In this document: positions 1-8,210 of the stretch, one piece after another
Layout: the number at the start of each line of letters is the position of its first letter
Position numbering within the stretch: position 1 is the stretch's first letter
NCBI GenBank assembly: GCA_028871455.1
Contig: JAGWNF010000005.1
Span: 62,001-126,000, forward strand
Direction of reading: 5' to 3'
DNA length: 64,000 nt
Source of the DNA: Alphaproteobacteria bacterium
GTDB lineage: Bacteria; Pseudomonadota; Alphaproteobacteria; ATCC43930; CGMCC-115725
Position numbers and translations under genes: made by a program
The notes under the pieces: generated by a model
Told to the model about the DNA's origin: nothing
Databases searched by the model: none
The model's input: the letters and a program-made list of their open reading frames with translations, nothing else

Positions 1-163
1 GATCCGCGATCTGCTCGACGCTCGAACCTCTGGGAACGACGATGGTCTTCGGCTGGGCCAGTGGCCCCGTGCCAACGTAGTCTCCGATTCCCCAGCCCAG
101 CACCGCCGCCGCCACGACCACTAGGGCGATGCCCCCCAGCGTGCCGTAACGCAGCCATTTCAT
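1..163 (-). CDS. mltG: Endolytic murein transglycosylase MltG (YceG-like), N-terminal fragment
   Basis: Only the first 54 codons lie in the window; the rest continues past its left edge. The translation begins MKWLRYG, runs through a single hydrophobic anchor (GGIALVVVAAAVLGWGIG) and then reads TIVVPRGSSVEQIAD, which matches the start of the LysM-like domain of YceG/MltG proteins. The family cleaves nascent peptidoglycan glycan strands at the inner membrane. The ATG lies one base after the fabF stop, the usual place for mltG in alphaproteobacteria, so the two are probably co-transcribed. Identification rests on the short N-terminus plus synteny. Confidence 0.8.
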   Translation of the reverse strand, partial: MKWLRYGTLGGIALVVVAAAVLGWGIGDYVGTGPLAQPKTIVVPRGSSVEQIAD

Positions 164-164
164 G

Positions 165-1427
165 TCAGGGCGCCGGACCGAAGATCAGCGAGGCGTTGGT
201 TCCGCCGAAGCCGAACGAGTTACTCAGCGCATAACGCACTGGCCGCTCCTTCGCCTTCAGCGGTACGAGATCGAGATCGCAACTGGGCGACGGATTCTCG
301 AGATTGAGCGTCGGCGGAACGATGCCGTCGCGCAATGCGAGGATCGAGAAGATCGCCTCGACACTGCCCGCGGCGCCTAACAGATGCCCGATCGCCGACT
401 TGGTCGACGACATCGAAAGCTTGTAAGCGGACTCGCCAAAGAGTCGCTTGACCGCGCCCAACTCGATCTCGTCACCCAGTGGGGTCGACGTGCCGTGGGC
501 GTTGACGTAATCGACTTGGTCCGGCGACAGCTTGGCGCGATTGAGCGCGTTGCGCATGGCACGATAGGCGCCGCTGCCGTCTTCGGCTGGCGCGGTGATG
601 TGGTGTGCGTCGCCCGACATGCCATAGCCGATCACTTCGGCATAGATTTTGGCACCGCGCTTCTTCGCGTGCTCAAGTTCCTCGAGCACGACGATACCCG
701 AGCCCTCGCCCATGACGAAGCCGTCACGGTCCTTGTCCCATGGCCGCGACGCACGCTGTGGCTCATCGTTGAATTTGGTCGACAGCGCACGGGCAGCGGC
801 GAAGCCGGCGATGCCGATGCGGCAGATCGCGGCCTCGGTGCCGCCCGCCACCATCACGTCGGCGTCATCCCACATAATGATTCGTGCCGCATCGCCGATC
901 GCATGCGCACCGGTCGAACAGGCGGTGACGACAGCGTGATTCGGACCGCTGAATCCGTAGCGTATCGAAACATGGCCCGAGGCCAGATTGATCAGGTTCG
1001 CCGGGATGAAGAACGGCGACAATCGGCGCGGACCTTTTTCATGAACGATCAGCGCTCCTTCGGTGATGCCGGGCAAGCCGCCGATGCCCGAACCGATCAT
1101 TACGCCGGTGCGCTCGCGCTCGACCGGGTCGATCGGCTTCCAACCGGAATCGTCCACCGCCTGCGCCGCTGCGGCGAGCGCAAAGACGATGAACTCGTCC
1201 ATCTTGCGCTGCTCTTTCGGCGGCACCCAGTCATCGGCGTTGAATGAGCCCGAAGCCGTCTCACCGCGCGGAACTTGGCCGGCGATCTTCGCCGGCAGGT
1301 CCGAAACGTCGAAGCTCTGGATCGCGCGAATGCCGGACTGGCCGTCGAGCAACCGCTTCCAGACAGTCTCGGTCCCCACGCCCAGAGGCGTGACGACACC
1401 ACATCCGGTGACGACAACGCGTCTCAT
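165..1427 (-). CDS. fabF: 3-oxoacyl-ACP synthase II (KAS II)
   Basis: This 420-residue protein has the full condensing-enzyme layout: catalytic Cys170 in TACSTGAHAIG, His311 in NAHGTSTPLGDE and His348 in SAIGHLLGAAG, with the C-terminal glycine-rich FGFGGTNASL. It elongates acyl-ACP with malonyl-ACP in the cytosol, including the step toward cis-vaccenate. Length is normal for FabF. It lies 10 bases downstream of acpP and one base upstream of mltG, so the order is fabD-fabG-acpP-fabF-mltG on the minus strand. A long open frame on the opposite strand is only a shadow of this gene. Confidence 0.97.
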   Translation of the reverse strand: MRRVVVTGCGVVTPLGVGTETVWKRLLDGQSGIRAIQSFDVSDLPAKIAGQVPRGETASGSFNADDWVPPKEQRKMDEFIVFALAAAAQAVDDSGWKPIDPVERERTGVMIGSGIGGLPGITEGALIVHEKGPRRLSPFFIPANLINLASGHVSIRYGFSGPNHAVVTACSTGAHAIGDAARIIMWDDADVMVAGGTEAAICRIGIAGFAAARALSTKFNDEPQRASRPWDKDRDGFVMGEGSGIVVLEELEHAKKRGAKIYAEVIGYGMSGDAHHITAPAEDGSGAYRAMRNALNRAKLSPDQVDYVNAHGTSTPLGDEIELGAVKRLFGESAYKLSMSSTKSAIGHLLGAAGSVEAIFSILALRDGIVPPTLNLENPSPSCDLDLVPLKAKERPVRYALSNSFGFGGTNASLIFGPAP

Positions 1428-1437
1428 CGACGAAACG

Positions 1438-1674
1438 CTATGATTTGTGCTGCTCGATGAAGTTCACCGCGTCCTTCACGGTCACGATCTTCTCGGCCGC
1501 GTCGTCGGGAATTTCGCAGCCGAATTCCTCCTCGAACGCCATGACGAGCTCGACCGTGTCGAGGCTGTCAGCACCGAGGTCGTCGATGAAACTGGCGTTC
1601 TCGGTCACTTTGGACTCGTCGACGCCCAGATGCTCGACGACGATCTTCTTAACCCGGTCGGCGATATCGCTCAT
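1438..1674 (-). CDS. acpP: Acyl carrier protein
   Basis: A 78-residue acidic protein with the 4'-phosphopantetheine attachment motif [11 protein letters not shown], the modified serine being Ser37. It carries growing acyl chains between the Fab enzymes in the cytosol. The size and the acidic helices ([14 protein letters not shown]) are typical. It lies between fabG and fabF; the 160-base gap to fabG is the longest in this cluster and leaves room for a separate promoter, common for acpP because it is needed in excess. I did not find a convincing -35/-10 pair there. Confidence 0.98.
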   Translation of the reverse strand: MSDIADRVKKIVVEHLGVDESKVTENASFIDDLGADSLDTVELVMAFEEEFGCEIPDDAAEKIVTVKDAVNFIEQHKS

Positions 1675-1834
1675 GAGACCTTACCTCGGAAAGATTGACG
1701 CGCTGTTGGCTACAAATGTCGTTTGATCAAGGTGTTAGACAACCGCCCGACCGCCCGGGAACCGCCGTCGGACGAGGCGGGGGGTGACATAACATAGATG
1801 GCGGGCCCATGGCCACACTCGAACGAATTCCGCC

Positions 1835-2572
1835 TCAGACCATCGCCAGTCCGCCGTTGACGTGCAACGTGTGTCCGGTGACGTAACGCGATTCATCGCT
1901 CGCGAGAAATAGGACGCAGGCTGCGACCTCGTCGGGCGTGCCCTGGCGGCCGAGCGGGATCGCCGCTTCGAGTTTCGCCTTCTGCTCCGCCGACAACACC
2001 TCGGTCATCGCGGTGGTGATGAATCCCGGCGCGACGCAGTTGACGGTGATGCCGCGCGATGCGACTTCGGCGGCGAGCGCCTTGGTCATGCCGACCATGC
2101 CCGCCTTGGCGGCGGCATAATTCGCCTGGCCCGGATTGCCGGTCGTGCCGACGACGGAGCCGATGCCAATGATGCGGCCCCAGCGACGCTTCATCATGCC
2201 GCGCAGTGCCGCACGCGCCAAGCGGAAGCCGGCGGTCAAATCGACCTCGATCACCTTCGCCCAGTCCTCATCCTTCATGCGCATCGCCAGCCCGTCCTTC
2301 GTCAGCCCGGCATTGTTGACGAGAATGTCGACCTGGCCGAATTGCTCCTCCGCGGCCCTCACCAGCGCGTCACCCGCCGCAGGATCTGCCAGATCGGCCG
2401 TGGCGACGGCAGCGCGCCCGCCGAGCGCGTCCTTGAGCGCGCCGAGCGTATCGGCCTTGGTACCGGCGAGCAGAACCTGGGCGCCGGCATCGTGCAGGGC
2501 GCGCGCGATGGCGCCGCCGATGCCACCCGATGCGCCGGTGACCAGCGCCGCCTTACCGCTCAAATCGAACAT
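1835..2572 (-). CDS. fabG: 3-oxoacyl-ACP reductase
   Basis: A 245-residue short-chain dehydrogenase that reduces 3-oxoacyl-ACP with NADPH. Visible features are the nucleotide-binding TGASGGIGG near residue 12, NNAG at 86-89, and the catalytic triad Ser139, Tyr152 and Lys156 (YAAAK). The reading frame stays open 117 codons further upstream, but that part overlaps fabD in another frame and looks non-coding. The ATG at 2572 starts a normal FabG N-terminus (MFDLSGKAALVTG) and is preceded by a purine-rich GGAAGGA site, so I start there. The gap after fabD is 20 bases. Confidence 0.97.
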   Translation of the reverse strand: MFDLSGKAALVTGASGGIGGAIARALHDAGAQVLLAGTKADTLGALKDALGGRAAVATADLADPAAGDALVRAAEEQFGQVDILVNNAGLTKDGLAMRMKDEDWAKVIEVDLTAGFRLARAALRGMMKRRWGRIIGIGSVVGTTGNPGQANYAAAKAGMVGMTKALAAEVASRGITVNCVAPGFITTAMTEVLSAEQKAKLEAAIPLGRQGTPDEVAACVLFLASDESRYVTGHTLHVNGGLAMV

Positions 2573-2592
2573 GTGAAAAGTCCTTCCGCCGC

Positions 2593-3534
2593 CTACAGCG
2601 CCTTGAGAAACGCCTCGATATCGGCCGGAGTGCCGATCGACTGACCGGTCAAGTCGCGATCGATGCGCTTGGCGAGTCCGCTCAGAACACGGCCGGCACC
2701 AACCTCGATGAGCGCAGTGACGCCGTGCGTCTTCATATACAGGATGCTCTCGCGCCAGCGCACCAACCCTGTCACCTGCTTCACCAGCAATTCCTTGATC
2801 TCGCCCGGATCGCGCACCGCCTGCGCCGTGACGTTGGCGACGAGCGGCACCAGTGGTTCGCCCAGTGCCACGTCGGCGAGCGCCTCGGCCATCTCGCGCG
2901 CCGCCGGCTCCATCAGCGCACAATGGAACGGTGCACTGACCGGCAGCATGATCGCACGCTTGGCGCCACGGCTCGCAGCATGGACGACGGCGCGTTCGAC
3001 CGCAGCCCGGTGACCGCTCACCACCACTTGGCCGGCGCCGTTGTCGTTCGCCGCCTCGACCACTTCGCCCTGCGCCACCTCGCTGGCAACCGTGCGGGCG
3101 GCGTCGAGTTCGAGACCGAGAAGCGCCGCCATGGCGCCGATACCGACCGGCACGGCGCGCTGCATGGCGCGGCCGCGGCGCTTCAATAGGCGCGCGGCAT
3201 CGGCGATCGCAAGCGCATGCGCCGCGGCCAGCGCCGAGTATTCGCCCAGCGAATGGCCCGCGACGAACGCGGCGTGTCGCTTCAGGTCGAGGCCGCCCTC
3301 CTTCTCCATGACGCGCATCGCTGCGAGGCTCATGGCCATTAGCGCCGGCTGCGCGTTTTCGGTCAGGATGAGATCGGCCTCGGGTCCCTCGAACATCAGG
3401 CGCGACAGATTCTGTTTCAGCGCCTCGTCGATCTCACCGAAGACCTCGCGCGCCGTTGCGAAAGCGGTATGCAATTCGCGGCCCATGCCGACAGCCTGCG
3501 AGCCCTGGCCAGGAAATACGAAAGCGCGACTCAT
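2593..3534 (-). CDS. fabD: Malonyl-CoA:ACP transacylase
   Basis: A 313-residue acyltransferase that loads malonate onto ACP. It shows the N-terminal FPGQGSQ oxyanion loop, the nucleophile Ser95 in GHSLGEYSALAAA and the catalytic His in SAPFHCALM. The length fits the family (about 310). It is the first classical fab gene of the minus-strand operon, 20 bases ahead of fabG, and a small lipoprotein gene ends 10 bases upstream of its start. Confidence 0.97.
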   Translation of the reverse strand: MSRAFVFPGQGSQAVGMGRELHTAFATAREVFGEIDEALKQNLSRLMFEGPEADLILTENAQPALMAMSLAAMRVMEKEGGLDLKRHAAFVAGHSLGEYSALAAAHALAIADAARLLKRRGRAMQRAVPVGIGAMAALLGLELDAARTVASEVAQGEVVEAANDNGAGQVVVSGHRAAVERAVVHAASRGAKRAIMLPVSAPFHCALMEPAAREMAEALADVALGEPLVPLVANVTAQAVRDPGEIKELLVKQVTGLVRWRESILYMKTHGVTALIEVGAGRVLSGLAKRIDRDLTGQSIGTPADIEAFLKAL

Positions 3535-3544
3535 CGGCTGGCCG

Positions 3545-3841
3545 TCATCGGAAACGAACCGGTGTCATCGCTGTATATGGCTGGCACCGCAGCTGCCAAT
3601 CGACGATTTGCTGATGATTTTCAGCCGGCTCGACATCCTGGTTCCGCAAATCGTAGCCCGGAACGGTGCAAATCTGGCTCGCCTTCCATGTCAACAAATC
3701 ACGTGCCGCGACGTCGTGAATTGCATCGGTTCGCGCGCCGGTCGCAGATGAAACGCCGATGATGTCGCGTGCCGGATCGCGTTCGACGGGCACGCAGCCG
3801 GCAACAACGGCCGCCACGGCCAAAACCAACCACGCCTTCAT
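3545..3841 (-). CDS. Small putative lipoprotein of unknown function
   Basis: The frame is open from 4141, but the convincing start is the ATG at 3841, which gives 98 residues beginning MKAWLVLAVAAVVAGC: a short lipoprotein signal peptide with lipobox VAGC. The mature part (CVPVERDPARDI...) has two more cysteines, in ASQICTVPGYD and WQLRCQPY, that could form a disulfide. I do not recognise a family. The stop is 10 bases before fabD on the same strand, so it may be transcribed with the fab operon. Probably anchored in the inner or outer membrane facing the periplasm. Confidence 0.65.
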   Translation of the reverse strand: MKAWLVLAVAAVVAGCVPVERDPARDIIGVSSATGARTDAIHDVAARDLLTWKASQICTVPGYDLRNQDVEPAENHQQIVDWQLRCQPYTAMTPVRFR

Positions 3842-3983
3842 GAGTCCTCCCGGGCACCGGATACACCGGCACCCGCAGCCTGTAAAGCGACAGTAAATCA
3901 AAAGCAGCTCGGCGCTATTCAAAACCGCTGATTGCGGCGCGCGACGCGTTGCGATACATGCGAAAGGAACACGGTAAGTCGCT

Positions 3984-4154
3984 ATGACCGAACGCCACGC
4001 CATCGAAGACCACACCCAAAACACCTTCTCGCTGTCGCGCGAGACTCTGGTATCGCCCGGCGTATTCGAGAAAGAGCGGCGCGCCATCCTCGACGGCGAA
4101 GAGCTCGGCGCGCTCGGTGCGATAAGTTCATTCTCTAGCATTTTCCGGGCTTAA
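3984..4154 (+). CDS. Possible 56-residue protein upstream of rpsF
   Basis: An ATG-initiated frame of 56 codons reading MTERHAIEDHTQNTF and ending SSFSSIFRA. Third positions are mostly G or C over the first 45 codons, as in neighbouring genes, and the peptide is charged and hydrophilic, which favours real coding. An AGGAA lies 14 bases before the start, rather far for a ribosome site. It diverges from the lipoprotein gene and stops about 50 bases before the rpsF promoter. I recognise no family; it may be a small protein or the remnant of one. Confidence 0.4.
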   Translation: MTERHAIEDHTQNTFSLSRETLVSPGVFEKERRAILDGEELGALGAISSFSSIFRA

Positions 4155-4182
4155 CTGCCTGCTCTGGTGGCGGTTTTGCCGC

Positions 4183-4210
4183 TTGCGCCGCGGCAAGCTT
4201 GCTGTATAGT
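4183..4210 (+). promoter_or_regulatory. Probable promoter of the rpsF operon
   Basis: TTGCGC at 4183-4188 and TATAGT at 4205-4210 are separated by 16 bases, a good match to a housekeeping sigma-70-type promoter. It lies about 95 bases before the rpsF start and would give a structured leader. The same -35 hexamer appears before the tRNA-Glu gene at 44709. Confidence 0.6.
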
Positions 4211-4252
4211 CCGCCGCCTCCTTGCCGGCCTAGCCGGCTAGGCCCGGGCGGC
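4211..4252 (+). promoter_or_regulatory. Structured rpsF leader, possible S6:S18 autoregulatory site
   Basis: Immediately downstream of the predicted promoter, CCGCC repeats (4211-4218) can pair with GGGCGG (4246-4251), enclosing a perfect 18-base palindrome at 4227-4244 (GGCCTAGCC joined to GGCTAGGCC). In many bacteria the S6:S18 complex binds a CCG-containing bulge in the rpsF leader and represses the operon. Assigning that function here is inference from position and CCG content; the base pairing is seen directly. Confidence 0.4.
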
Positions 4253-4305
4253 TGATGCTCGATCTTCGACCAGCGCCGGGCCGCGAACAGCCATAAGGAG
4301 CTTGA

Positions 4306-4713
4306 ATGCCGTTCTACGAAAACGTCTTTATTGCGCGCCAGGATGTCTCCTCCGCCCAGGTCGAGGCGCTGACCGAAGCCTTTGCCAATCTCGTCACTGA
4401 GCACGGCGGCAAGGTCACCAAGCGCGAATACTGGGGCCTGCGCAATCTCACCTATCGCATCAAGAAAAACCGCAAGGGTCATTATGTGCTCCTCAATCTC
4501 GATGCGCCGCCGGCGGCGGTGAACGAGCTCGAGCGCAACATGCGCATCAACGAGGACGTGCTGCGCTACCTGACGGTGCACGTCGACGCGCTCGAAGAAG
4601 GTCCGTCGGCGATGATGCAGGCGCGCTCGCGGGGTGAAGAGCGTGAACGCGAACGCAACCGCCGGTTCGACCGCGAGGGCGCGCCGGCCGAGGCCGAAGG
4701 AGGCGAAGCATGA
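4306..4713 (+). CDS. rpsF: Small ribosomal subunit protein bS6
   Basis: A 135-residue protein beginning [18 protein letters not shown], with the bS6 core ([19 protein letters not shown]) and ending in an Arg/Glu-rich tail that is usual in alphaproteobacteria. It binds 16S rRNA with bS18 in the platform of the 30S subunit. A clear AAGGAG precedes the ATG by 6 bases. The stop overlaps the rpsR start (ATGA), so translation of the two is probably coupled. Confidence 0.97.
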   Translation: MPFYENVFIARQDVSSAQVEALTEAFANLVTEHGGKVTKREYWGLRNLTYRIKKNRKGHYVLLNLDAPPAAVNELERNMRINEDVLRYLTVHVDALEEGPSAMMQARSRGEERERERNRRFDREGAPAEAEGGEA

Positions 4714-4991
4714 GCGACGAAACCCGTGGCGCAGATCGCGGCGATCGCGGCGGCGGCCGTCAACAGGCGCGCCGGCCGTTTTTCCGCCGGCGCAAGTCGT
4801 GTCCCTTCTCGGGCCCGCATGCGCCCAAGATCGATTACAAGGACATCAAGCTGCTGCAGCGCTTCGTGTCGGAGCGCGGCAAGATTGTACCGTCGCGCAT
4901 CAGCGCGGTCTCGACGCTGAAGCAGCGCGAGCTGGCGCAGGCCATCAAGCGGGCACGCTTCCTCGGCCTGCTGCCCTATAGCCTACGCTGA
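4710..4991 (+). CDS. rpsR: Small ribosomal subunit protein bS18
   Basis: A 93-residue basic protein. The core reads RRKSCPFSG, then [28 protein letters not shown], then [16 protein letters not shown], all diagnostic of bS18. The N-terminus (residues 1-27) is a low-complexity Arg/Gly/Asp extension. It forms a heterodimer with bS6 on the 30S platform. It overlaps rpsF by four bases and is followed 13 bases later by rplI. Confidence 0.97.
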   Translation: MSDETRGADRGDRGGGRQQARRPFFRRRKSCPFSGPHAPKIDYKDIKLLQRFVSERGKIVPSRISAVSTLKQRELAQAIKRARFLGLLPYSLR

Positions 4992-5004
4992 GGGAGGGGC
5001 TACC

Positions 5005-5742
5005 ATGATGGAAGTCATCCTGCTTGAGCGGGTCGAGAAGCTCGGCCAGATGGGCCAGGTGGTGAAGGTGCGACCCGGCTTCGCGCGCAATTATCTGCTG
5101 CCACAGAAGAAAGCGCTGCGCGCCACCAAGGAAAACCTGGCGATCTTCGACAAGCAGCGGGCTCAGCTCGAAGCGGCTAACCTTGCGCGGCGTTCCGATG
5201 CCGAGCAAGTGGCGCAGAAGCTCAGCGGCCTTTCGGTGGTGGTCATCCGCCAAGCCGGCGAAAGCGGCCAGCTCTACGGCTCGGTGACGGCGCGCGACAT
5301 CGCCCAGGCGGTGACCGAGGCCGGCTTCACCATCAGCAAGGCACAGGTCACGCTCGACAAGGCGATCAAGACGCTCGGCCTTTATCCGATGCGCGTTCGC
5401 CTCCACCCCGAGGTCGCCGTGCAGGTCACGGTCAACGTCGCGCAATCGCCAGAAGAGGCCGAGATGCAGGCGAAAGGCATCGACGTCACCAAGCGCGCCG
5501 ATGAGACCCGGGCCACATCGGACGAGGGAGCCACGCCGGAACCAGCGGCCGCGCCTGCGCCGACCGCAGAAGCCGAGGCCAAACCCAAGAAAACCAAAGC
5601 CAAGTCGAAGGCCGACGACGCGGAAGCCAAGGCCGAGGCGAAGCCGGCCAAGGCGGCGAAGGGCGAGAAGGCCGGCAAGACAGAGACAGCGCCGAAGGCT
5701 GAAAAGCCGAAGCGGGAGAAGAAAAAGGGCGCGAAGGAATAA
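5005..5742 (+). CDS. rplI: Large ribosomal subunit protein bL9 with long Lys/Ala tail
   Basis: Residues 1-165 are a normal bL9: N-terminal rRNA-binding domain ([31 protein letters not shown]), connecting helix and C-terminal domain ([30 protein letters not shown]). Residues from about 170 to 245 form a low-complexity extension rich in Lys, Ala, Glu and Pro, making the protein about 50 to 95 residues longer than most bL9. Such tails occur in several alphaproteobacteria. The start has two ATGs in a row; the first follows a GAGGGG purine run. Confidence 0.96.
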   Translation: MMEVILLERVEKLGQMGQVVKVRPGFARNYLLPQKKALRATKENLAIFDKQRAQLEAANLARRSDAEQVAQKLSGLSVVVIRQAGESGQLYGSVTARDIAQAVTEAGFTISKAQVTLDKAIKTLGLYPMRVRLHPEVAVQVTVNVAQSPEEAEMQAKGIDVTKRADETRATSDEGATPEPAAAPAPTAEAEAKPKKTKAKSKADDAEAKAEAKPAKAAKGEKAGKTETAPKAEKPKREKKKGAKE

Positions 5743-5775
5743 CGCTCGGCGAGGCGTCAGCCCGAGGGAGACGGC

Positions 5776-5958
5776 GTGTTCGAGGGCTTCGACCGCAAGC
5801 GTATCGAGCTCGGCGATATCGTCGTCAGCTGCGTCGTCGGCGGCCAGGATCCGCCGGTCCTGTTGTTGCACGGCGGCCACTTCTTCGTCGACCAGTTTCC
5901 CGTCGAATCCGCAAAAATCTTGGGCGACTTCATCGCCGCCAACGGAACCAGCACGTGA
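5776..5958 (+). pseudogene. Internally deleted alpha/beta-hydrolase (haloacetate dehalogenase-like) relic
   Basis: Sixty codons that join two ends of an alpha/beta-hydrolase. Residues 1-33 ([10 protein letters not shown]...PPVLLLHG) are the family's first strand and oxyanion loop; residues 33-57 ([22 protein letters not shown]) resemble the C-terminal segment with the catalytic His of the same family. Roughly 230 central residues, including the nucleophile, are absent and the junction is in frame at a Gly-rich site. It cannot be a working hydrolase. The stop overlaps the next gene's GTG (GTGA), an arrangement probably inherited from the intact gene. Confidence 0.65.
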
Positions 5959-6788
5959 AGACCGTGGCGCTGCCGGGCGGCGAACGCGTGCCGGGGCTCG
6001 GCCTCGGCACCTGGATAATGGGCGAGCACGGCGCCCACGATCCTGCCGCGGTCGCGGCACTGGCGCGTGGCATCGAACTCGGCATGACTCTGATCGACAC
6101 CGCCGAGATGTACGGCAATGGTGGCGCCGAGGAACTGGTGGGTCAGGCGATCGCCGGCTGCCGCAACCGTGTCTTCGTCGTGAGCAAAGTATTGCCATCG
6201 AACGCGTCGCGCGCCGGCGTCGCGGCAGCTTGCGAACGCAGCCTCAAACGCCTCCGCATCGATCGTATCGATCTCTATCTCCTCCATTGGAGCGGTAGCG
6301 TGAAACTGGCGGAGACGGTCGCCGGCTTCACCGCGCTGCAGCGCGCCGGCAAGATCCGTTACTGGGGCGTTTCCAATCTCGATCTCGACGAAATGGAAGA
6401 GATTTGGGCCTTGCCGGATGGCAACGGCTGCGCCGCCAACCAAGTCCTCTATAACCTCGGCCGCCGCGGCATCGAATGGGATCTCCTGCCGGCGTTGGCC
6501 AAGCGCGGCATCCCTGTGATGGCCTATTCGCCGCTCGAACAGGGTGGGCTCCTGAGCAGGCGGGCGCTGCGGGACGTGGCGGCCGCACATGGCGCCACGC
6601 CGGCCCAGGTCGCCATCGCCTGGCTGCTGCAGCGGCCCGGCGTCATCGTCATTCCCAAGGCCGCCGAACTCGCCCACGTCGCGGAGAACCGTGCCGCCCT
6701 CGACCTCGTCCTGACGCCTTCGGACCTTGCGGCCCTCGATCGGGCCTTTCCGCCGCCGCAACGGAAGGTGCCGCTGGCCATGCTCTAA
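5955..6788 (+). CDS. Aldo/keto reductase
   Basis: A 277-residue TIM-barrel oxidoreductase. The AKR tetrad is visible: Asp48 and Tyr53 in LIDTAEMYG, Lys78 in VVSKVLP and His111 in LYLLHW. NADPH-binding features are near the C-terminus ([20 protein letters not shown]). It probably reduces aldehydes or 2,5-diketogluconate-like sugars in the cytosol; the substrate cannot be read. I use the GTG start at 5955, which overlaps the hydrolase relic by four bases and gives the usual N-terminus. Confidence 0.9.
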   Translation: MKTVALPGGERVPGLGLGTWIMGEHGAHDPAAVAALARGIELGMTLIDTAEMYGNGGAEELVGQAIAGCRNRVFVVSKVLPSNASRAGVAAACERSLKRLRIDRIDLYLLHWSGSVKLAETVAGFTALQRAGKIRYWGVSNLDLDEMEEIWALPDGNGCAANQVLYNLGRRGIEWDLLPALAKRGIPVMAYSPLEQGGLLSRRALRDVAAAHGATPAQVAIAWLLQRPGVIVIPKAAELAHVAENRAALDLVLTPSDLAALDRAFPPPQRKVPLAML

Positions 6789-6853
6789 ACGGGCTTGTCT
6801 AGAACCCGGGGATTGCAGGAAAATCGTCCCAAGGAAACGCTCCGGGGACGGCG

Positions 6854-8092
6854 ATGACTGTCGCACTATTGCTGCGCCACCTCGTACGCCGAGGCACTCT
6901 CCGCGTCATCGACGCGGCGGGGCACACGCGTGTATTCGCTGGAGCCCCGGGCAAGATCATTACCATCCGGCTACGCGACAAGAAGCTTGAGCGCGAACTC
7001 CTCTTCATGCCTCGCTTGATGCTGGGCGAAGCCTATATGGACGGCCGCCTGACGATCGAGGATGCAAGCCTTTACGATCTCCTCGATTTCCTGGCCGCCA
7101 ATATCAACCTGGCACCGAAGGGACTGCTGACGCCGCTTTACAACGGCTTCGGCCGTGCGTTCCGCACAATCCAGCAGTGGAATTCGGTGCGACGTTCGCG
7201 CCGGAACGTCGCGCACCATTACGACCTGTCCGATGCGCTCTACGATATCTTCCTCGACCGTGACCGGCAATATTCGTGCGCTTATTTCACCGCGCCGGAT
7301 CAGACGATCGACCAGGCCCAAGCGAACAAGAAGCGCCACATCGCGGCGAAGCTGCTCCTGAAGCCGGGACAGCGCGTGCTCGACATCGGTAGCGGCTGGG
7401 GCGGGCTGGCACTCTATCTGGCAAAGGAATGCGAGGTCGAAGTCACCGGCCTGACCTTGTCGATGGAGCAGCATCGCGCCGCCGAGCGCCGTGCCGCTGC
7501 CGCCGGACTGAGCTCGAAAGTACGCTTCAAGCTGCTGGATTACCGCCAGGAACGCGATCAGTACGACCGCATCGTCTCCGTCGGCATGTTCGAACACGTC
7601 GGGGTGCCGCAGTATCCCGGATTTTTCGGCAAGGTGAGGTCGCTGCTGAAGGATGACGGCGTCGCCCTGCTCCACGCCATCGGTCGCTCCGACGGAGCCG
7701 GTAGCACCAACCCCTGGATTCGCAAGTATATTTTCCCCGGCGGCTACTCCCCGGCCCTGTCTGAGGTGCTGCCAGTCGTCGAGCGCACCGGCCTTTGGGT
7801 CACCGACATCGAGATTCTCCGGCTGCACTATGCTGAGACCCTGCGCGCTTGGCGCACCCGTTTCCTTGCCGAGCGCGAGCGCGTCAAGGCGCTTTACGAC
7901 GAGCGCTTCTGCCGGATGTGGGAATTCTATCTGGCCGGATCCGAGGTCGCTTTCCGCTATCAGGGCCACATGGTCTGGCAGATGCAGATGGCACGCCGTG
8001 TCGACGCGGTCCCGCTCACCCGCGATTACATGTTCGACTGGGAACGCAGCCATCAGGCACCTGCCGCCGCCGGAGCCGGACGCGCCGCGTAA
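6854..8092 (+). CDS. cfa: Cyclopropane-fatty-acyl-phospholipid synthase family methyltransferase
   Basis: A 412-residue protein with an N-terminal lipid-binding region (residues 1-110) and a SAM methyltransferase domain. HHYDLSDALYDIFLDRDRQYSCAYF around 121-145 and the SAM loop VLDIGSGWGGLALYLA at 175-190 are hallmarks of the CFA/mycolic acid cyclopropane synthase family. These enzymes methylenate or methylate the double bond of membrane phospholipid acyl chains. Length is slightly above E. coli Cfa (382). It stands alone between the reductase and dnaB; a GGGGACGGCG stretch precedes the ATG. Confidence 0.9.
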   Translation: MTVALLLRHLVRRGTLRVIDAAGHTRVFAGAPGKIITIRLRDKKLERELLFMPRLMLGEAYMDGRLTIEDASLYDLLDFLAANINLAPKGLLTPLYNGFGRAFRTIQQWNSVRRSRRNVAHHYDLSDALYDIFLDRDRQYSCAYFTAPDQTIDQAQANKKRHIAAKLLLKPGQRVLDIGSGWGGLALYLAKECEVEVTGLTLSMEQHRAAERRAAAAGLSSKVRFKLLDYRQERDQYDRIVSVGMFEHVGVPQYPGFFGKVRSLLKDDGVALLHAIGRSDGAGSTNPWIRKYIFPGGYSPALSEVLPVVERTGLWVTDIEILRLHYAETLRAWRTRFLAERERVKALYDERFCRMWEFYLAGSEVAFRYQGHMVWQMQMARRVDAVPLTRDYMFDWERSHQAPAAAGAGRAA

Positions 8093-8210
8093 GAAAATTC
8101 TGCCCGGCGCCCCGAGTCGCGGAACGTTAACACCGTCATTCATCTGACTCACAGGCGACGCAATTCGTTTCCCGCATGCCGCCAGTCGGATGCAGTGCTA
8201 CAGTTCCGTG

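Noticed and set aside
384-1247. A 287-codon open frame on the strand opposite fabF
   Set aside because: It lies entirely inside fabF, is an artefact of GC-rich codon structure, and has no ribosome site or recognisable domain.
2573-2923. A 117-residue N-terminal extension of FabG
   Set aside because: It overlaps fabD in another frame and its composition is low-complexity Arg/Gly/Ala; the inner ATG matches the family start.
4135-4581. A 148-codon minus-strand frame across the rpsF promoter and rpsF
   Set aside because: It overlaps the confident rpsF gene and the leader hairpin and has no matching family.
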